NCBI GenBank assembly: GCA_902826685.1
Contig: CADEFT010000033.1
Location: forward strand, 23,488 to 87,487
Direction of reading: 5' to 3'
DNA: 64,000 bases
DNA from: an uncultured Acidobacteriota bacterium
GTDB taxonomy: Bacteria > Acidobacteriota > Terriglobia > Bryobacterales > Bryobacteraceae
Made by a program: the position numbers and the translations under genes. The notes beneath the pieces are model-generated. The model had not been told where the DNA came from. It saw nothing but the letters and a program-made list of their open reading frames with translations, and did no database searches. Positions within the stretch are counted from its first letter, which is position 1. Every line of letters begins with the position of its first letter. Shown piece after piece: positions 32,689 to 41,775 of the stretch.

Positions 32689-34530
32689 ATGCGCGCAATC
32701 TTTCTATTGGCCGCCATCGCCAGCGCTCAGGAATGGCACTACTACGGCGGGGATTCCGGCGGGCGGAAGTATTCGCCGCTGAAACAGATTCATCGCGGCA
32801 ACGTGGCCAAGCTGAAACTGGCGTGGGAATTTCACACCGGCGATGTCAGCGACGGCAAGGATTTCCCGGTCCGTAGCGCTTTTGAAACCACGCCCCTGAT
32901 GGTGGATGGCAACCTCTACCTCACCACTCCGTTCAACCGGCTGATCGCCATCGACGGCGATACGGGCAAGCAGTTGTGGGCCTACGATCCCAAGATCGAC
33001 AAGCGCCGCGCGCGGAATTTGTATCTCAATCGCGGCGCGTCCTACTGGACCGACGGCCAGCGCAAGCGCCTCTACTTCGGCACCCTCGACGGCCAGATGA
33101 TCGCCCTCGATGCCGCCAACGGTGAACCCGTGCCCGGCTTCGGTAAGGACGGCCGCATCGATCTGAGAGAGGACATGATGGTGGAGGGCAAGGCGCAGCA
33201 GGCCTACAGCATCACCTCGCCGCCCGCCATCTACAAAAATCTCGTCATCACCGGAGCTCTGGTGGCCGATGGCGAGCCCGAAGGCCCCAGCGGCGATATT
33301 CGCGCCTTCGACGTTCACACCGGCAAGCTCGTTTGGCGCTTCCACACCGTGCCACGGCCCGGCGAATTCGGTCACGATACGTGGGAAGGCGAGAGCTGGA
33401 AGAATCGCGGCGGACTCAACGCCTGGTCGATCATGAGCGTCGACGCGCAGCGCGGCATTCTCTTCGTGCCGCTGACCTCGCCCTCGCCCGACATGTACGG
33501 AGGCGGCCGCAAGGGCGCGAACCTGTTCGGCGACTCCATCGTCGCCATCGACGCCGCCACAGGCAAGCGCCTGTGGCACTTCCAGACCGTTCATCACAAC
33601 ATCTGGGACTACGACATTCCTTCGCAGCCGGTACTGGTCGAGGTCGAGCGCGGCGGCAAGACCGTGCCCGCAGTGGCCGTGGTGACCAAGACCGGATTCA
33701 CGTTTCTGTTCGAGCGCACCACCGGCAAACCGCTGTTCGACATCGTGGAAAAGCCGGTGCCGCAAACCACCGTCCCCGGCGAGCAGACCTGGCCCACGCA
33801 GCCGTTTCCCGTCAAGCCGCCGCCCTTTGCCCGCCAGAGCATGAAGGCCGAAGAACTGACCAGCGTCACGCCGGAATCGCGCGCCTACTGCGAGAAGCTC
33901 ATCGCCGACGCCAGCTTCGGCACCCTCTACACCCCGCTCGGTCTCAAGCCCACCGTGCTGTTCCCCGGCACCAACGGCGGAACCAACTGGGGCGGTGCCA
34001 GCTTCGATCCATCGACGCGCACGCTCTACGTCAACTCGCACGACAACGGCATGATTCTGAAGATGGTGAAAGGCCGCGGCGAACTCCCTTTCCGGACGCA
34101 GGGGATGGGCTCGCCGAACTCCCGCTTCTGGGATGAGAACAAGCATCCCTGCCAGCAGCCGCCCTGGGGACACCTCACCGCGATCGATTTGAACAAGGGC
34201 GAGTTCCGCTGGCGCAGCACGCTGGGCGTTTACGACGACCTGCTGGCCAAGGGCATTGCTCCCACCGGCAGTTCGAACCTCGGCGGATCGCTGGTCACCG
34301 CTGGTGGGTTAATCTTCATTGGCGCCACCAACGACAGCCGGTTCCGCGCCTTTGACAAGGATACGGGCAGGGAAGTTTGGATGGCCCGGCTGCCGGCCAG
34401 CGGACACGCGACGCCGATGACCTACACCGGCAAGAAGACGAAGAAACAATTCGTCGTCATCGCGGCCGGCGGCGGCAATAAATACAATGAGACGTTCTCA
34501 GATACCGTAGTGGCTTACGCCGTGGAATAG
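32689..34530 (+). CDS. PQQ-dependent quinoprotein dehydrogenase (glucose/alcohol-type)
   Basis: The 613-residue secreted protein has a short signal (MRAIFLLAAIASAQ) and an eight-blade propeller with tryptophan-docking repeats such as LIAIDGDTGKQLWAYDP, MIALDAANGEPVPGF, IRAFDVHTGKLVWRFHT and SIVAIDAATGKRLWHFQT. The C-terminal part TGSSNLGGSLVTAGGLIFIGATND is typical of membrane glucose dehydrogenase-like propellers. No CXXCH heme motif and no transmembrane domain are present, so a separate electron acceptor is needed. The sugar or alcohol substrate is unknown. Confidence 0.9.
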   Translation: MRAIFLLAAIASAQEWHYYGGDSGGRKYSPLKQIHRGNVAKLKLAWEFHTGDVSDGKDFPVRSAFETTPLMVDGNLYLTTPFNRLIAIDGDTGKQLWAYDPKIDKRRARNLYLNRGASYWTDGQRKRLYFGTLDGQMIALDAANGEPVPGFGKDGRIDLREDMMVEGKAQQAYSITSPPAIYKNLVITGALVADGEPEGPSGDIRAFDVHTGKLVWRFHTVPRPGEFGHDTWEGESWKNRGGLNAWSIMSVDAQRGILFVPLTSPSPDMYGGGRKGANLFGDSIVAIDAATGKRLWHFQTVHHNIWDYDIPSQPVLVEVERGGKTVPAVAVVTKTGFTFLFERTTGKPLFDIVEKPVPQTTVPGEQTWPTQPFPVKPPPFARQSMKAEELTSVTPESRAYCEKLIADASFGTLYTPLGLKPTVLFPGTNGGTNWGGASFDPSTRTLYVNSHDNGMILKMVKGRGELPFRTQGMGSPNSRFWDENKHPCQQPPWGHLTAIDLNKGEFRWRSTLGVYDDLLAKGIAPTGSSNLGGSLVTAGGLIFIGATNDSRFRAFDKDTGREVWMARLPASGHATPMTYTGKKTKKQFVVIAAGGGNKYNETFSDTVVAYAVE

Positions 34531-34929
34531 CGACGACGCCTCGATGGTCTGCGTGCGGCGATAGTCGAATCCCGCCAGCGTGCTCAGGTCCAGGCTCTCG
34601 CCCTCGCCGCCCGCGCCGCTGAGCGCATCGATCAGTTCGGTGATGTCGGCGAGTTCCTCTTCACTCAGGTTGCCTTTTACTTCGATGCCGATCTCCGAGC
34701 GCGAATAGTTGGACGAATAAAAGGCCGATCCGCCGGCGCCTTCGTAAGAGGCTTCCCGCAACTGCGCCAGCGTCTCCACGGAAATGCTCACCTGGTCGCC
34801 GTCGGCGGTCTGAACTTTCAGTTCCGCCTTCGTCTCCAGACGCACCCTTCCAGCCGATTCCCGCACCGGGCTTCGCTCAAGGCCCGCCGAACCCCGGTGA
34901 TAATCCCCATGCCAATTTCCGATTTGCAT
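34498..34929 (-). CDS. hypothetical soluble protein
   Basis: The 143-residue product (ATG 34929, GAGG 8 bp upstream) is acidic. It has a strand-rich middle (ETKAELKVQTADGDQVSISVETLAQL) and an acidic helix (LSEEELADITELIDALSGAG), ending SHYGI. Its 3' end overlaps the PQQ dehydrogenase 3' end by 33 bp in convergent orientation. No signal or cofactor motif is seen. I do not recognise the family. Confidence 0.6.
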   Translation of the reverse strand: MQIGNWHGDYHRGSAGLERSPVRESAGRVRLETKAELKVQTADGDQVSISVETLAQLREASYEGAGGSAFYSSNYSRSEIGIEVKGNLSEEELADITELIDALSGAGGEGESLDLSTLAGFDYRRTQTIEASSLFHGVSHYGI

Positions 34930-34998
34930 TGGTATTGCCTCGCTGAACCATATCGGCGCGGCGCGCCGGGCCGTGAGCCGGATACGATAGGAGGCGCC

Positions 34999-35133
34999 AT
35001 GAATTTCATCGAAGAGCTTTTCGGATGGGCTCCCGACGGCGGAACGGGATCGCTTGAGTGGATGATTCTGCTGATCCCACTCGCGGTGGCGCTGCTGGTC
35101 GCGCGGAAAAGGCGATGGCACCGCCGCGGCTGA
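34999..35133 (+). CDS. 44-residue single-pass membrane protein
   Basis: The frame starts at ATG 34999, 6 bp after a strong AGGAGG. The peptide begins MNFIEELFGWAPDGGTGSLEW, then has one hydrophobic helix (MILLIPLAVALLVA, about 22-35) and a basic tail (RKRRWHRRG). The pattern of an extracytoplasmic Gly-rich part, helix and Arg-rich end resembles a sorting-tail-like segment standing alone. It is divergent from the 143-residue hypothetical gene, which begins 69 bp away. The function is unknown. Confidence 0.6.
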   Translation: MNFIEELFGWAPDGGTGSLEWMILLIPLAVALLVARKRRWHRRG

Positions 35134-35135
35134 CT

Positions 35136-36272
35136 TTACTTGGCGTTCAACGGCACCAGCGCGTGATCCAGCGCCTCGATGAAGAAGTACTCGCCCCACA
35201 TCACGCTTTCATTCACGCCCAGATTTTTCTCCAGGTGATAAATGCCGTTCTTCAGAATCCCCTGCCATCCGGCGTCCTTGTCGCCAAGGTGCTTCTCGCA
35301 TAGCGATCGCAGGATGTGCATCGCCGTCGTCCAGTAAAAGTGACCCTTCACCGGATCCGGCAGCAGGCGCGAAAGGCGCAGCAATCCCGAGGCGGCAATG
35401 GCCGCCGCCGACGTGTCGATCAGCTTCCGCTTCTCGGCCGGCGCGTTGTAATCCCACGGCGACACGCCATCGGCGTTGGAGTGCGAAATGTAGTAATCGG
35501 CGCAGGCTTCGGCGGTGGCCAGAAAGCGCGGATCGCGCGAATACTCATACGACGTGCTGAATCCATAAAGCGACCAGGCGAGGCCACGCGACCAGCAGGA
35601 ATCGCCGCGGAACCCCTGGTGCGTGGTCTGCTTGAGGAACTCGCCCGTTTCGAGGTCGAAGATCCCTTCATGCGCCGTCGATCCGTCGCCGCGCACCAGC
35701 ACCCGCCGCGTCGTCAGGCAATGCCGCAGCGCAATCTCGCGCAGCTTGCGATCCTGCGTCTCCCGCGCCGCGTAGAAAATGATGCCCACGTTCATCATGA
35801 TGTCGATGAACAGCGAGTTCTCGGCCACGAACGACCGCAGATACTGGCCCTTCTCGCGGAACCGCAGGGCCATCGTCTTTCCCGCCTGGATGATCACGTC
35901 GTTCAACGCCGGATCGCGCGTCAGCTTATACCAGCGGTAATAAGTGGAAAGAAAGATGAACCCCAGATCGTGCACGTCGCGATCCATCTTTCTCGGCTCC
36001 AGCGGCTTGGTGTAGTGAACCGCCCGATCGTGCCAGAACTTCTGCTCCTCGGAACCTTCGGCCGAATGGCGCCGGAAGATCCACATCATGCCGGGGAAAA
36101 ATCCATCGCACCAGTGGGTCCACGCCGGGCCTTCATGCTTCCAATTCCCATCCTGGGTGTACATGGGATAAAAGTCCGGGTGTTTCTCAACGACGGCCCG
36201 AACTTGCTTCTTGCCAAAGTCGAGGGCGTGCTGGAACAGGGCGCGATCGGATTCGTTGTCGAACTGTATCAC
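35136..36272 (-). CDS. glycoside hydrolase family 88 (unsaturated glucuronyl hydrolase-like)
   Basis: The 378-residue protein carries the (alpha/alpha)6-barrel pattern of GH88 with KMDRDVHDLGFIFL (catalytic Asp region), SLFIDIMMNVGIIFYAA and LIDTSAAAIAASGLLRLS near the end. These enzymes remove unsaturated glucuronyl or galacturonyl residues from oligosaccharides made by polysaccharide lyases. The start GTG 36272 overlaps the upstream gene's stop as GTGA, with AGAGGAAAG as Shine-Dalgarno. No signal peptide is seen, so it probably acts in the cytoplasm. Confidence 0.9.
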   Translation of the reverse strand: MIQFDNESDRALFQHALDFGKKQVRAVVEKHPDFYPMYTQDGNWKHEGPAWTHWCDGFFPGMMWIFRRHSAEGSEEQKFWHDRAVHYTKPLEPRKMDRDVHDLGFIFLSTYYRWYKLTRDPALNDVIIQAGKTMALRFREKGQYLRSFVAENSLFIDIMMNVGIIFYAARETQDRKLREIALRHCLTTRRVLVRGDGSTAHEGIFDLETGEFLKQTTHQGFRGDSCWSRGLAWSLYGFSTSYEYSRDPRFLATAEACADYYISHSNADGVSPWDYNAPAEKRKLIDTSAAAIAASGLLRLSRLLPDPVKGHFYWTTAMHILRSLCEKHLGDKDAGWQGILKNGIYHLEKNLGVNESVMWGEYFFIEALDHALVPLNAK

Positions 36273-37531
36273 TGTCTTTCCTCTTTGGGTGGAGACTCGG
36301 TGTGCCACCAAGTCCGCAGGCCGGCGGTGAGCTTACCCTTCTCTCCCCTAATGTAGAGGATACCAATCCGTGGGTCGCCAGGGGACTCGCGCCTCACCAC
36401 CGACCAATTGACATAACCGCGGCGATCCTGTACCGGCGCGGGCAGGTTGCTCGAAGCCGCGTCCAGCCTTGCGTGGAAATCGGCGAACCGGCCCGGAAAC
36501 TCCAGCCGTTGAAACTGGATGCCCGCCACCCACACGGGCTCGCGCCACGCTTCGTAGCGCTGCAATTGCAGAAGCCGTCCCGTCACCTGCGCTCCCTTGG
36601 GCACGACGATCTCGCCCTTCCTTCTGGCGTCGCGCGCCACCGTCGCCTTCACCAGATCGCCGACCGCGGACACGCCCGCTTCGATCGGGGTTTCGAGCTT
36701 CAACTCCACTTCAAGGCCCGCCGGAATCTCGAGCGGCTTGGGAATCACAGGCGCCGCGGCGGACGTCTCCGGCGCATCGTCGAAACGAATCACCGATTCG
36801 CCCGAGTACTGCCGGCAATTGGAAAACCTGGTGCGGTTGCGGTTCTCGTTCCCTACGATGTCGGTCAGTGTGAGGTCGGAATCCTGGGGCAGCAGAAAGT
36901 CCTCTTCGCCGATGCGCACCATCTGATAGCGCAGCATCTCCGTACTCGATCGCACCGGAAGATGCGGCGGGATATCGTTGGCATGCACTTCGAGCGCCAC
37001 CAGGTCGAGCGTATCGGCATCCGCCCAGAACGCGCCTTCATAGCCCACCGTTCCCTCCGACGGCTTTACGCGAAGCTTGAAGCCCGATTGAATCATCGGC
37101 ACGCGGTAGTCGAAGCGGATGGTGCGCCGGCCTTCGTGAATGCGCTCGCCCAGGTGGCGGAACGTGGCGCTGTTGGTGAGAAACACCGCCCGCGCGTGAA
37201 TGGCGAAGTTCCCATTGCCGATCGTGCCGCCGGAAACCATGTCGGTGATGTCGCGTTCGTCAAACCGCGCCGAGCCGGGATAGGCGAACATCTCCCGCCC
37301 ATCCACCAGAGCCACTTCCAGCCGCACCAGGTCGATCAGTTCGAACTTGCGCGAAGCCACGCGGCGGCGCGATCGTTCGATCGTCTCGAGACAGGTGTAG
37401 TTCGGCAGCCGGTTCAGATTCCGCTCGGCGCGAACCTTGATCCGGGCCAGCAGCATCGTCTCCGGGGAAAGCTCCGGCCCCGCCGCCAGCGCGGCGATCA
37501 TCAGACCCCATAGCGCCGCCACGCCGCTCAT
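36269..37531 (-). CDS. acidobacterial secreted protein of unknown function
   Basis: The 420-residue protein has a signal-like start and then RAERNLNRLPNYTCLETIERSRR, a motif I associate with a family of acidobacterial secreted proteins. A beta-rich body follows. A C-terminal SH3-like/TrbI-like segment (TPIEAGVSAVGDLVKATVARD, GEIVVPKGAQVTGRLLQLQRYE) resembles proteins that control barrier crossing. It is coupled to the GH88 hydrolase, which suggests an envelope role near glycan use, but this is inferred. Confidence 0.7.
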   Translation of the reverse strand: MSGVAALWGLMIAALAAGPELSPETMLLARIKVRAERNLNRLPNYTCLETIERSRRRVASRKFELIDLVRLEVALVDGREMFAYPGSARFDERDITDMVSGGTIGNGNFAIHARAVFLTNSATFRHLGERIHEGRRTIRFDYRVPMIQSGFKLRVKPSEGTVGYEGAFWADADTLDLVALEVHANDIPPHLPVRSSTEMLRYQMVRIGEEDFLLPQDSDLTLTDIVGNENRNRTRFSNCRQYSGESVIRFDDAPETSAAAPVIPKPLEIPAGLEVELKLETPIEAGVSAVGDLVKATVARDARRKGEIVVPKGAQVTGRLLQLQRYEAWREPVWVAGIQFQRLEFPGRFADFHARLDAASSNLPAPVQDRRGYVNWSVVRRESPGDPRIGILYIRGEKGKLTAGLRTWWHTESPPKEERQ

Positions 37532-37567
37532 TATAGCGGCGGCGACTTTGCTACCATCGGCATTTCC

Positions 37568-37798
37568 ATGGCCACCAAAGTAACAGTCAACAACAACGGT
37601 CCCCTGCGGCTCGAGGGCGAGTTCGCCATTCAGGATCCCACGGGCAGTGCGTTCGGCCTCGCCGGCCGGACCGTAATATCGCTATGCCGCTGCGGCTTCT
37701 CCGAGAACAAGCCCTTCTGCGATGGCGCCCATGCGCGCAACGGATTCCAGTCGGTCTGCGAAGCGCGCGAACTGCCGCCACCCAAGCCGAAAGTTTAA
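37568..37798 (+). CDS. CDGSH-type iron-sulfur protein
   Basis: The 76-residue protein contains CRCGFSENKPFCDGAH, which gives the three Cys and one His (Cys40, Cys42, Cys51, His55) that bind a 2Fe-2S cluster in mitoNEET-like CDGSH proteins. An N-terminal beta segment (GPLRLEGEFAIQDPTG) completes the small fold. It is followed 4 bp later by an FMN-binding protein gene, which fits a small redox pair. Confidence 0.93.
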   Translation: MATKVTVNNNGPLRLEGEFAIQDPTGSAFGLAGRTVISLCRCGFSENKPFCDGAHARNGFQSVCEARELPPPKPKV

Positions 37799-37802
37799 GC
37801 CC

Positions 37803-38258
37803 ATGGAAAAGGCCAAGGGCGCCCGCGCGCTGGTCGGCGCGCACAAACAAGGAGTGCTCTGCACGATTTCCGCCAGCCGCGAAGGCTATCCGTTTGGTTC
37901 GGTAACTCCCTACGCCCTCGACGCCCAGGGGCGGCCGCTGTTGCTGATCAGCGGCATGGCCGTTCATACGAAAAACGTGCTGGCCAACCCCAAGGCGTCG
38001 CTGCTGGTAGCCGAACCGGCGTCGGGCGAGAACCTGCTGGGCGCGGCCCGCGCCAATCTGCTTGGCTCGGTGCGCGCGGTGCCGGAAGCCGACCTGGAAC
38101 AGGCGCGCGCGGCCTATCTCGAAGCGCATCCGGCCGCCGCGCAATGGGCCGATTTCGGCGACTTCGGCTTCTACCGTCTCGAGTTGGACGAGATTTACTA
38201 CGTCGGCGGCTTCGGCGTCATGGGGTGGGTGTCCGCGCGCGACTTCGCCCTGCGGTAG
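37803..38258 (+). CDS. pyridoxamine 5'-phosphate oxidase-related FMN-binding protein
   Basis: The 151-residue protein has the split-barrel FMN pattern: GVLCTISASREGYPFGSVTPYALDAQGRPLLLISGMAVHTKNVLANPKASLLV (about 17-69) and a closing DFGFYRLELDEIYYVGGFG. This matches the HugZ/pyridoxamine-oxidase-like group, which includes heme-degrading and F420/FMN reductase relatives. ATG 37803 follows the CDGSH gene by 4 bp. The Oar-like receptor begins 31 bp after it. Confidence 0.87.
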   Translation: MEKAKGARALVGAHKQGVLCTISASREGYPFGSVTPYALDAQGRPLLLISGMAVHTKNVLANPKASLLVAEPASGENLLGAARANLLGSVRAVPEADLEQARAAYLEAHPAAAQWADFGDFGFYRLELDEIYYVGGFGVMGWVSARDFALR

Positions 38259-38289
38259 AATACCGTCATCTCAATCGCGGGGGCCTCGT

Positions 38290-41200
38290 ATGAAACCGCT
38301 CGTCCTTTTGACTCTGTCGTCCTTGGTTCTGTTTGCACAGACTGAGCGCGGCAATATCACCGGCCAGGTCACGGATACCTCGGCGGCCGCCGTTCCCGGC
38401 GCCACCATCCTGATCACCAACCACTCTACCAATCAGACCAGCACGGTCACCACCGAAACCAACGGCGACTACAACCTGCCGAATCTTTCCCCGGGCACTT
38501 ACCGGCTGGAAGTCTCCGCGCAAGGGTTCAAGAAAGTCGTCAAAGACGGCGTCGTGATGACGGCGGCGGCGACCGTGCGCGTGGACGCGCGCCTCGAAGT
38601 CGGCCAAATCACCGAGACCGTGGAAGTGCGGGCCGATATCGCGCAGGTGCAGACCGAGAACGCGCGTATCACCACCGCCGTGCAGAACAAGCTGGTGGAT
38701 GAGTTGCCGCTGGTCGTCGGGGGCGCTCTGCGCAGTCCGTTCGACCTGGTGTCGGTGGCGCCCGAAGCCCGTGGCAGCGGCGGGCAGATGGCGCTTGGCG
38801 GCGGCCAGGCGCGCGCCTGGGAAGCCACGCTCGACGGCGTTTCGGTTGCCACCAATCGTTCCGCCGATGCGGTGGAGATCGCCTATAACGCGCCTTCGCT
38901 CGAAGCCATTACCGAATTCGCGGTCGACACCAACGGCTTCAAAGCCGAGTATGGCCAGGCGGGCGGCGGCATCATGACGTTCTCTTCGAAATCCGGCACG
39001 AACAATTATCACGGCGTGCTCTACGACTTCCTGCGCAATGAAAAGCTGGATGCCCGCGGATTCTTCGCGCCACGCCGCGCCGCCTACCGCCAGAACGATT
39101 TCGGAGCCACCGCCGGCGGGCCGCTGTCGATTCCCAAGCTCTACAACGGCCGCAACCGTACCTTTTTCTTTTTCTCTTACGAAGGCTTCCGCAACCGCGT
39201 CGGGTCGAACGATGCCATCTTCAGCGTGCCCACCCCGGAGATGTACGAGGGCGATTTCACCAACCTGGTGAGTCCCGCCAACCAGCGCCTGACGATCTAC
39301 GATCCCAATACCACGCGCGCCAATCCGGACGGCGCGGGCTTCCTTCGCGACGCCTTCCCCGGCAATCGCATTCCGGCGGCGCGCATCAGCCCCTTTGCCA
39401 AGACCTGGAGTTCGTTCGGCCAGCCGGTGAAGCCGAACCGCGGCGCCGCGCCCGGTACCATCGACTACATCCGCAACAACTACATCGCCACCGGCGGCTC
39501 CCTGCTGTCGCCGCAGAACAAGTACAGTCTCAAGGTCGACCACAACGTCACCGATAAGCACCACCTCGCGTTCTTCTACAACAACAGCAATTTCAACCAG
39601 GCGGTCGGCCCCGGCGGGCCTCCCGGAATGCCGCTGCCCCTATATACCGGGCAGGTACAGACGTTTGAAACCGAAGCCTTCCGGTTGACCCACGACTGGA
39701 CGCTGAGCCCGCGCCTGCTGAATCACTTCTCCATCGGCGGCAACCTGTTCTACAAGGTCAGTGCCTCCGCCAGCGCCACCGGAGGCTGGAAGGAAAAGCT
39801 CTGTATGAAGAACGTTCCCGATTGCGACGTCAACTTCGCCAGCGCCACTTTCACCGAGTTTTCCACCTGGGGCACGACATCGTTCAACGGAACCGAGCAG
39901 CCCTTGTGGGCCCTCAAGGACGATATGAGTTTCATCAAGGGCTCCCACACCCTGAAGTTCGGTGGCGCCTTCCAGAGCCAGCGTGCCAACGGATACGGCC
40001 AGCAGAACATCATGGGCACGGCGGGGTTCAGTTTTCAGGGCACGTCGCTTCCAGGCGCCACGGCTCTTAACAGCGGCAGTTCGTTCGCCAGTTTCCTGCT
40101 GGGTGAAGCCGCCAGCGGCGCCACCGAAACCAACCGCTTCATCTCTCAGCTCTACCGCTATTACGGTTTCTACCTGCAGGACGACTGGCGTGTTTCCAAG
40201 CGCCTCACCTTGAACCTGGGGCTGCGCTATGAGTTCACTTCCCCGCCGGTGGAAAACGACGGCGACAAGTACTCCGACTTTACGCCCGACCGGCTCAACC
40301 CGGCCGTGAACTACCCCGGCGCGCTGCGTTTTGCCGGCTTCGGGGAAGGGCGGGAAGGAACACGGTCACTGGTGCCTGGATGGTATGGAGGCTGGGGGCC
40401 GCGTATGGGACTCGCCTACACGCTGACTCCAAAGACGGTGCTGCGCTCGGCCTTTGGCCGATCCTTCAGCAAGGTGACCGTGGTGGCCGGCTCCGGCCAT
40501 TACTCGGGCTTCATCGGCAATTACTCGTTCGCCACCCTCGATCAGGGCATCACGCGCGCTTTCCGCGTCGACGACGGCCTGCCCGCCTATCCGCTGCCCC
40601 CACAACTCCGGCCCGATTTCCAGAACAACCAGAATGTCGACTATTGGCAGCCGGTGGACGCGGTGCGCGCGCCGGAGAACCTGTATTGGACGTTCTCCAT
40701 CCAGCGGCAGCTTTCCGGCAGCACGGTTTTTGAAGCCGCCTATAACGCCAGCACCGGCTCCCACCTGCAGACCGGACTGGTCAACATCAACCAGTTGCCG
40801 ACGCCGATTCTGGATAACCTGGTGCAGCGCTTCGGCGCCCAGCAGACGGTGAACATCCTGACCTCCCAGGCGGGCAGCGCGCTCGCCACCGGGGCCGGCA
40901 TTGGCCTGCCTTACCCCAATTTCACCAACCCCAACGTGCAGCGCACCACGCGCAACGTGGCCCAGTCGCTGCGGCCGTTCCCGCAATATCTCAACGTGGT
41001 CACCGGGGCGCAGGGCGGCGACAAGAGCGGCCACTCCACCTATCACGCCATGGTGCTCAAAGTGGAACGCCGCTACTCCTCCGGGTTGACGTTCCAGTGG
41101 AACTACACGCTGGCGAAGCTGCTGACCGATTCCGATAGCTACGACGGCAGCACGACGTCGCAGGATCAATACAATCGCGGCCTCGAAAAGTCGATCGGTC

Positions 41201-41775
41201 TATACGATCAGACTCATTCGGTCAAGCTCAGCACGATCTATGAGCTGCCGTTTGGCAAAGGCCGCAAATGGATGAACCGCGGCGGCGTGGTGAACGGTGT
41301 GCTCGGCGGCTGGCGCATCAGCGGCATCCAGAGCTATAGCTCCGGCTTCCCGGTGGCGCTGGCCCGGAACAACCCCTGGGCGATCTTTAATGGCGTCACG
41401 CGGCCGACCATTACGAGCTACGACAACTGGCGCGCGCCGCTCGCCGGCGACCGCTTCGATCCGGCCGTCGATCGCTTCCTGAATCCCGCCGCTTTCCCCG
41501 TCTCGGCGCAGCCCATCGCCTTCGGCAACACCACGCGGTACAACCCGAAGGTCCGCGGCTTCCCGAACTTTAACGAGAATCTTTCGCTGGCCAAGTCGTT
41601 CCCGCTCGGCGGCGAGACGCGCCGCCTCGACGTCCGCGCCGAAGCTTTCAACATGTTCAACCGCACCGTATTCGGCATCGGCGGCAATAATCTCAACAAC
41701 AATAACTTCGGTGTCGTTCAGAACCAGGTGAACACGCAACGTCAGATGCAGGTGGCGCTGAAGCTCTACTGGTGA
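38290..41775 (+). CDS. Oar-like TonB-dependent receptor with N-terminal carboxypeptidase-regulatory-like domain
   Basis: The 1161-residue protein starts with a signal (MKPLVLLTLSSLVLFAQ), then a CarboxypepD_reg-like domain (GNITGQVTDTSAAAVPGATI, about 20-105). A plug follows with EYGQAGGGIMTFSSKSGTNNYHG and then a long barrel with RTFFFFSYEGFRNR, ending ALKLYW. This is the Oar-like receptor family common in acidobacteria, expected to import large glycans or siderophores. Its end overlaps the convergent YhcG-like gene by 10 bp. Confidence 0.92.
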   Translation: MKPLVLLTLSSLVLFAQTERGNITGQVTDTSAAAVPGATILITNHSTNQTSTVTTETNGDYNLPNLSPGTYRLEVSAQGFKKVVKDGVVMTAAATVRVDARLEVGQITETVEVRADIAQVQTENARITTAVQNKLVDELPLVVGGALRSPFDLVSVAPEARGSGGQMALGGGQARAWEATLDGVSVATNRSADAVEIAYNAPSLEAITEFAVDTNGFKAEYGQAGGGIMTFSSKSGTNNYHGVLYDFLRNEKLDARGFFAPRRAAYRQNDFGATAGGPLSIPKLYNGRNRTFFFFSYEGFRNRVGSNDAIFSVPTPEMYEGDFTNLVSPANQRLTIYDPNTTRANPDGAGFLRDAFPGNRIPAARISPFAKTWSSFGQPVKPNRGAAPGTIDYIRNNYIATGGSLLSPQNKYSLKVDHNVTDKHHLAFFYNNSNFNQAVGPGGPPGMPLPLYTGQVQTFETEAFRLTHDWTLSPRLLNHFSIGGNLFYKVSASASATGGWKEKLCMKNVPDCDVNFASATFTEFSTWGTTSFNGTEQPLWALKDDMSFIKGSHTLKFGGAFQSQRANGYGQQNIMGTAGFSFQGTSLPGATALNSGSSFASFLLGEAASGATETNRFISQLYRYYGFYLQDDWRVSKRLTLNLGLRYEFTSPPVENDGDKYSDFTPDRLNPAVNYPGALRFAGFGEGREGTRSLVPGWYGGWGPRMGLAYTLTPKTVLRSAFGRSFSKVTVVAGSGHYSGFIGNYSFATLDQGITRAFRVDDGLPAYPLPPQLRPDFQNNQNVDYWQPVDAVRAPENLYWTFSIQRQLSGSTVFEAAYNASTGSHLQTGLVNINQLPTPILDNLVQRFGAQQTVNILTSQAGSALATGAGIGLPYPNFTNPNVQRTTRNVAQSLRPFPQYLNVVTGAQGGDKSGHSTYHAMVLKVERRYSSGLTFQWNYTLAKLLTDSDSYDGSTTSQDQYNRGLEKSIGLYDQTHSVKLSTIYELPFGKGRKWMNRGGVVNGVLGGWRISGIQSYSSGFPVALARNNPWAIFNGVTRPTITSYDNWRAPLAGDRFDPAVDRFLNPAAFPVSAQPIAFGNTTRYNPKVRGFPNFNENLSLAKSFPLGGETRRLDVRAEAFNMFNRTVFGIGGNNLNNNNFGVVQNQVNTQRQMQVALKLYW

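Noticed and set aside
34985..35133. MYXO-CTERM or PEP-CTERM sorting tail
   Set aside because: The helix and Arg-rich end look similar, but the diagnostic PEP or Cys-containing motif is absent and the peptide stands alone rather than at the end of a larger protein.
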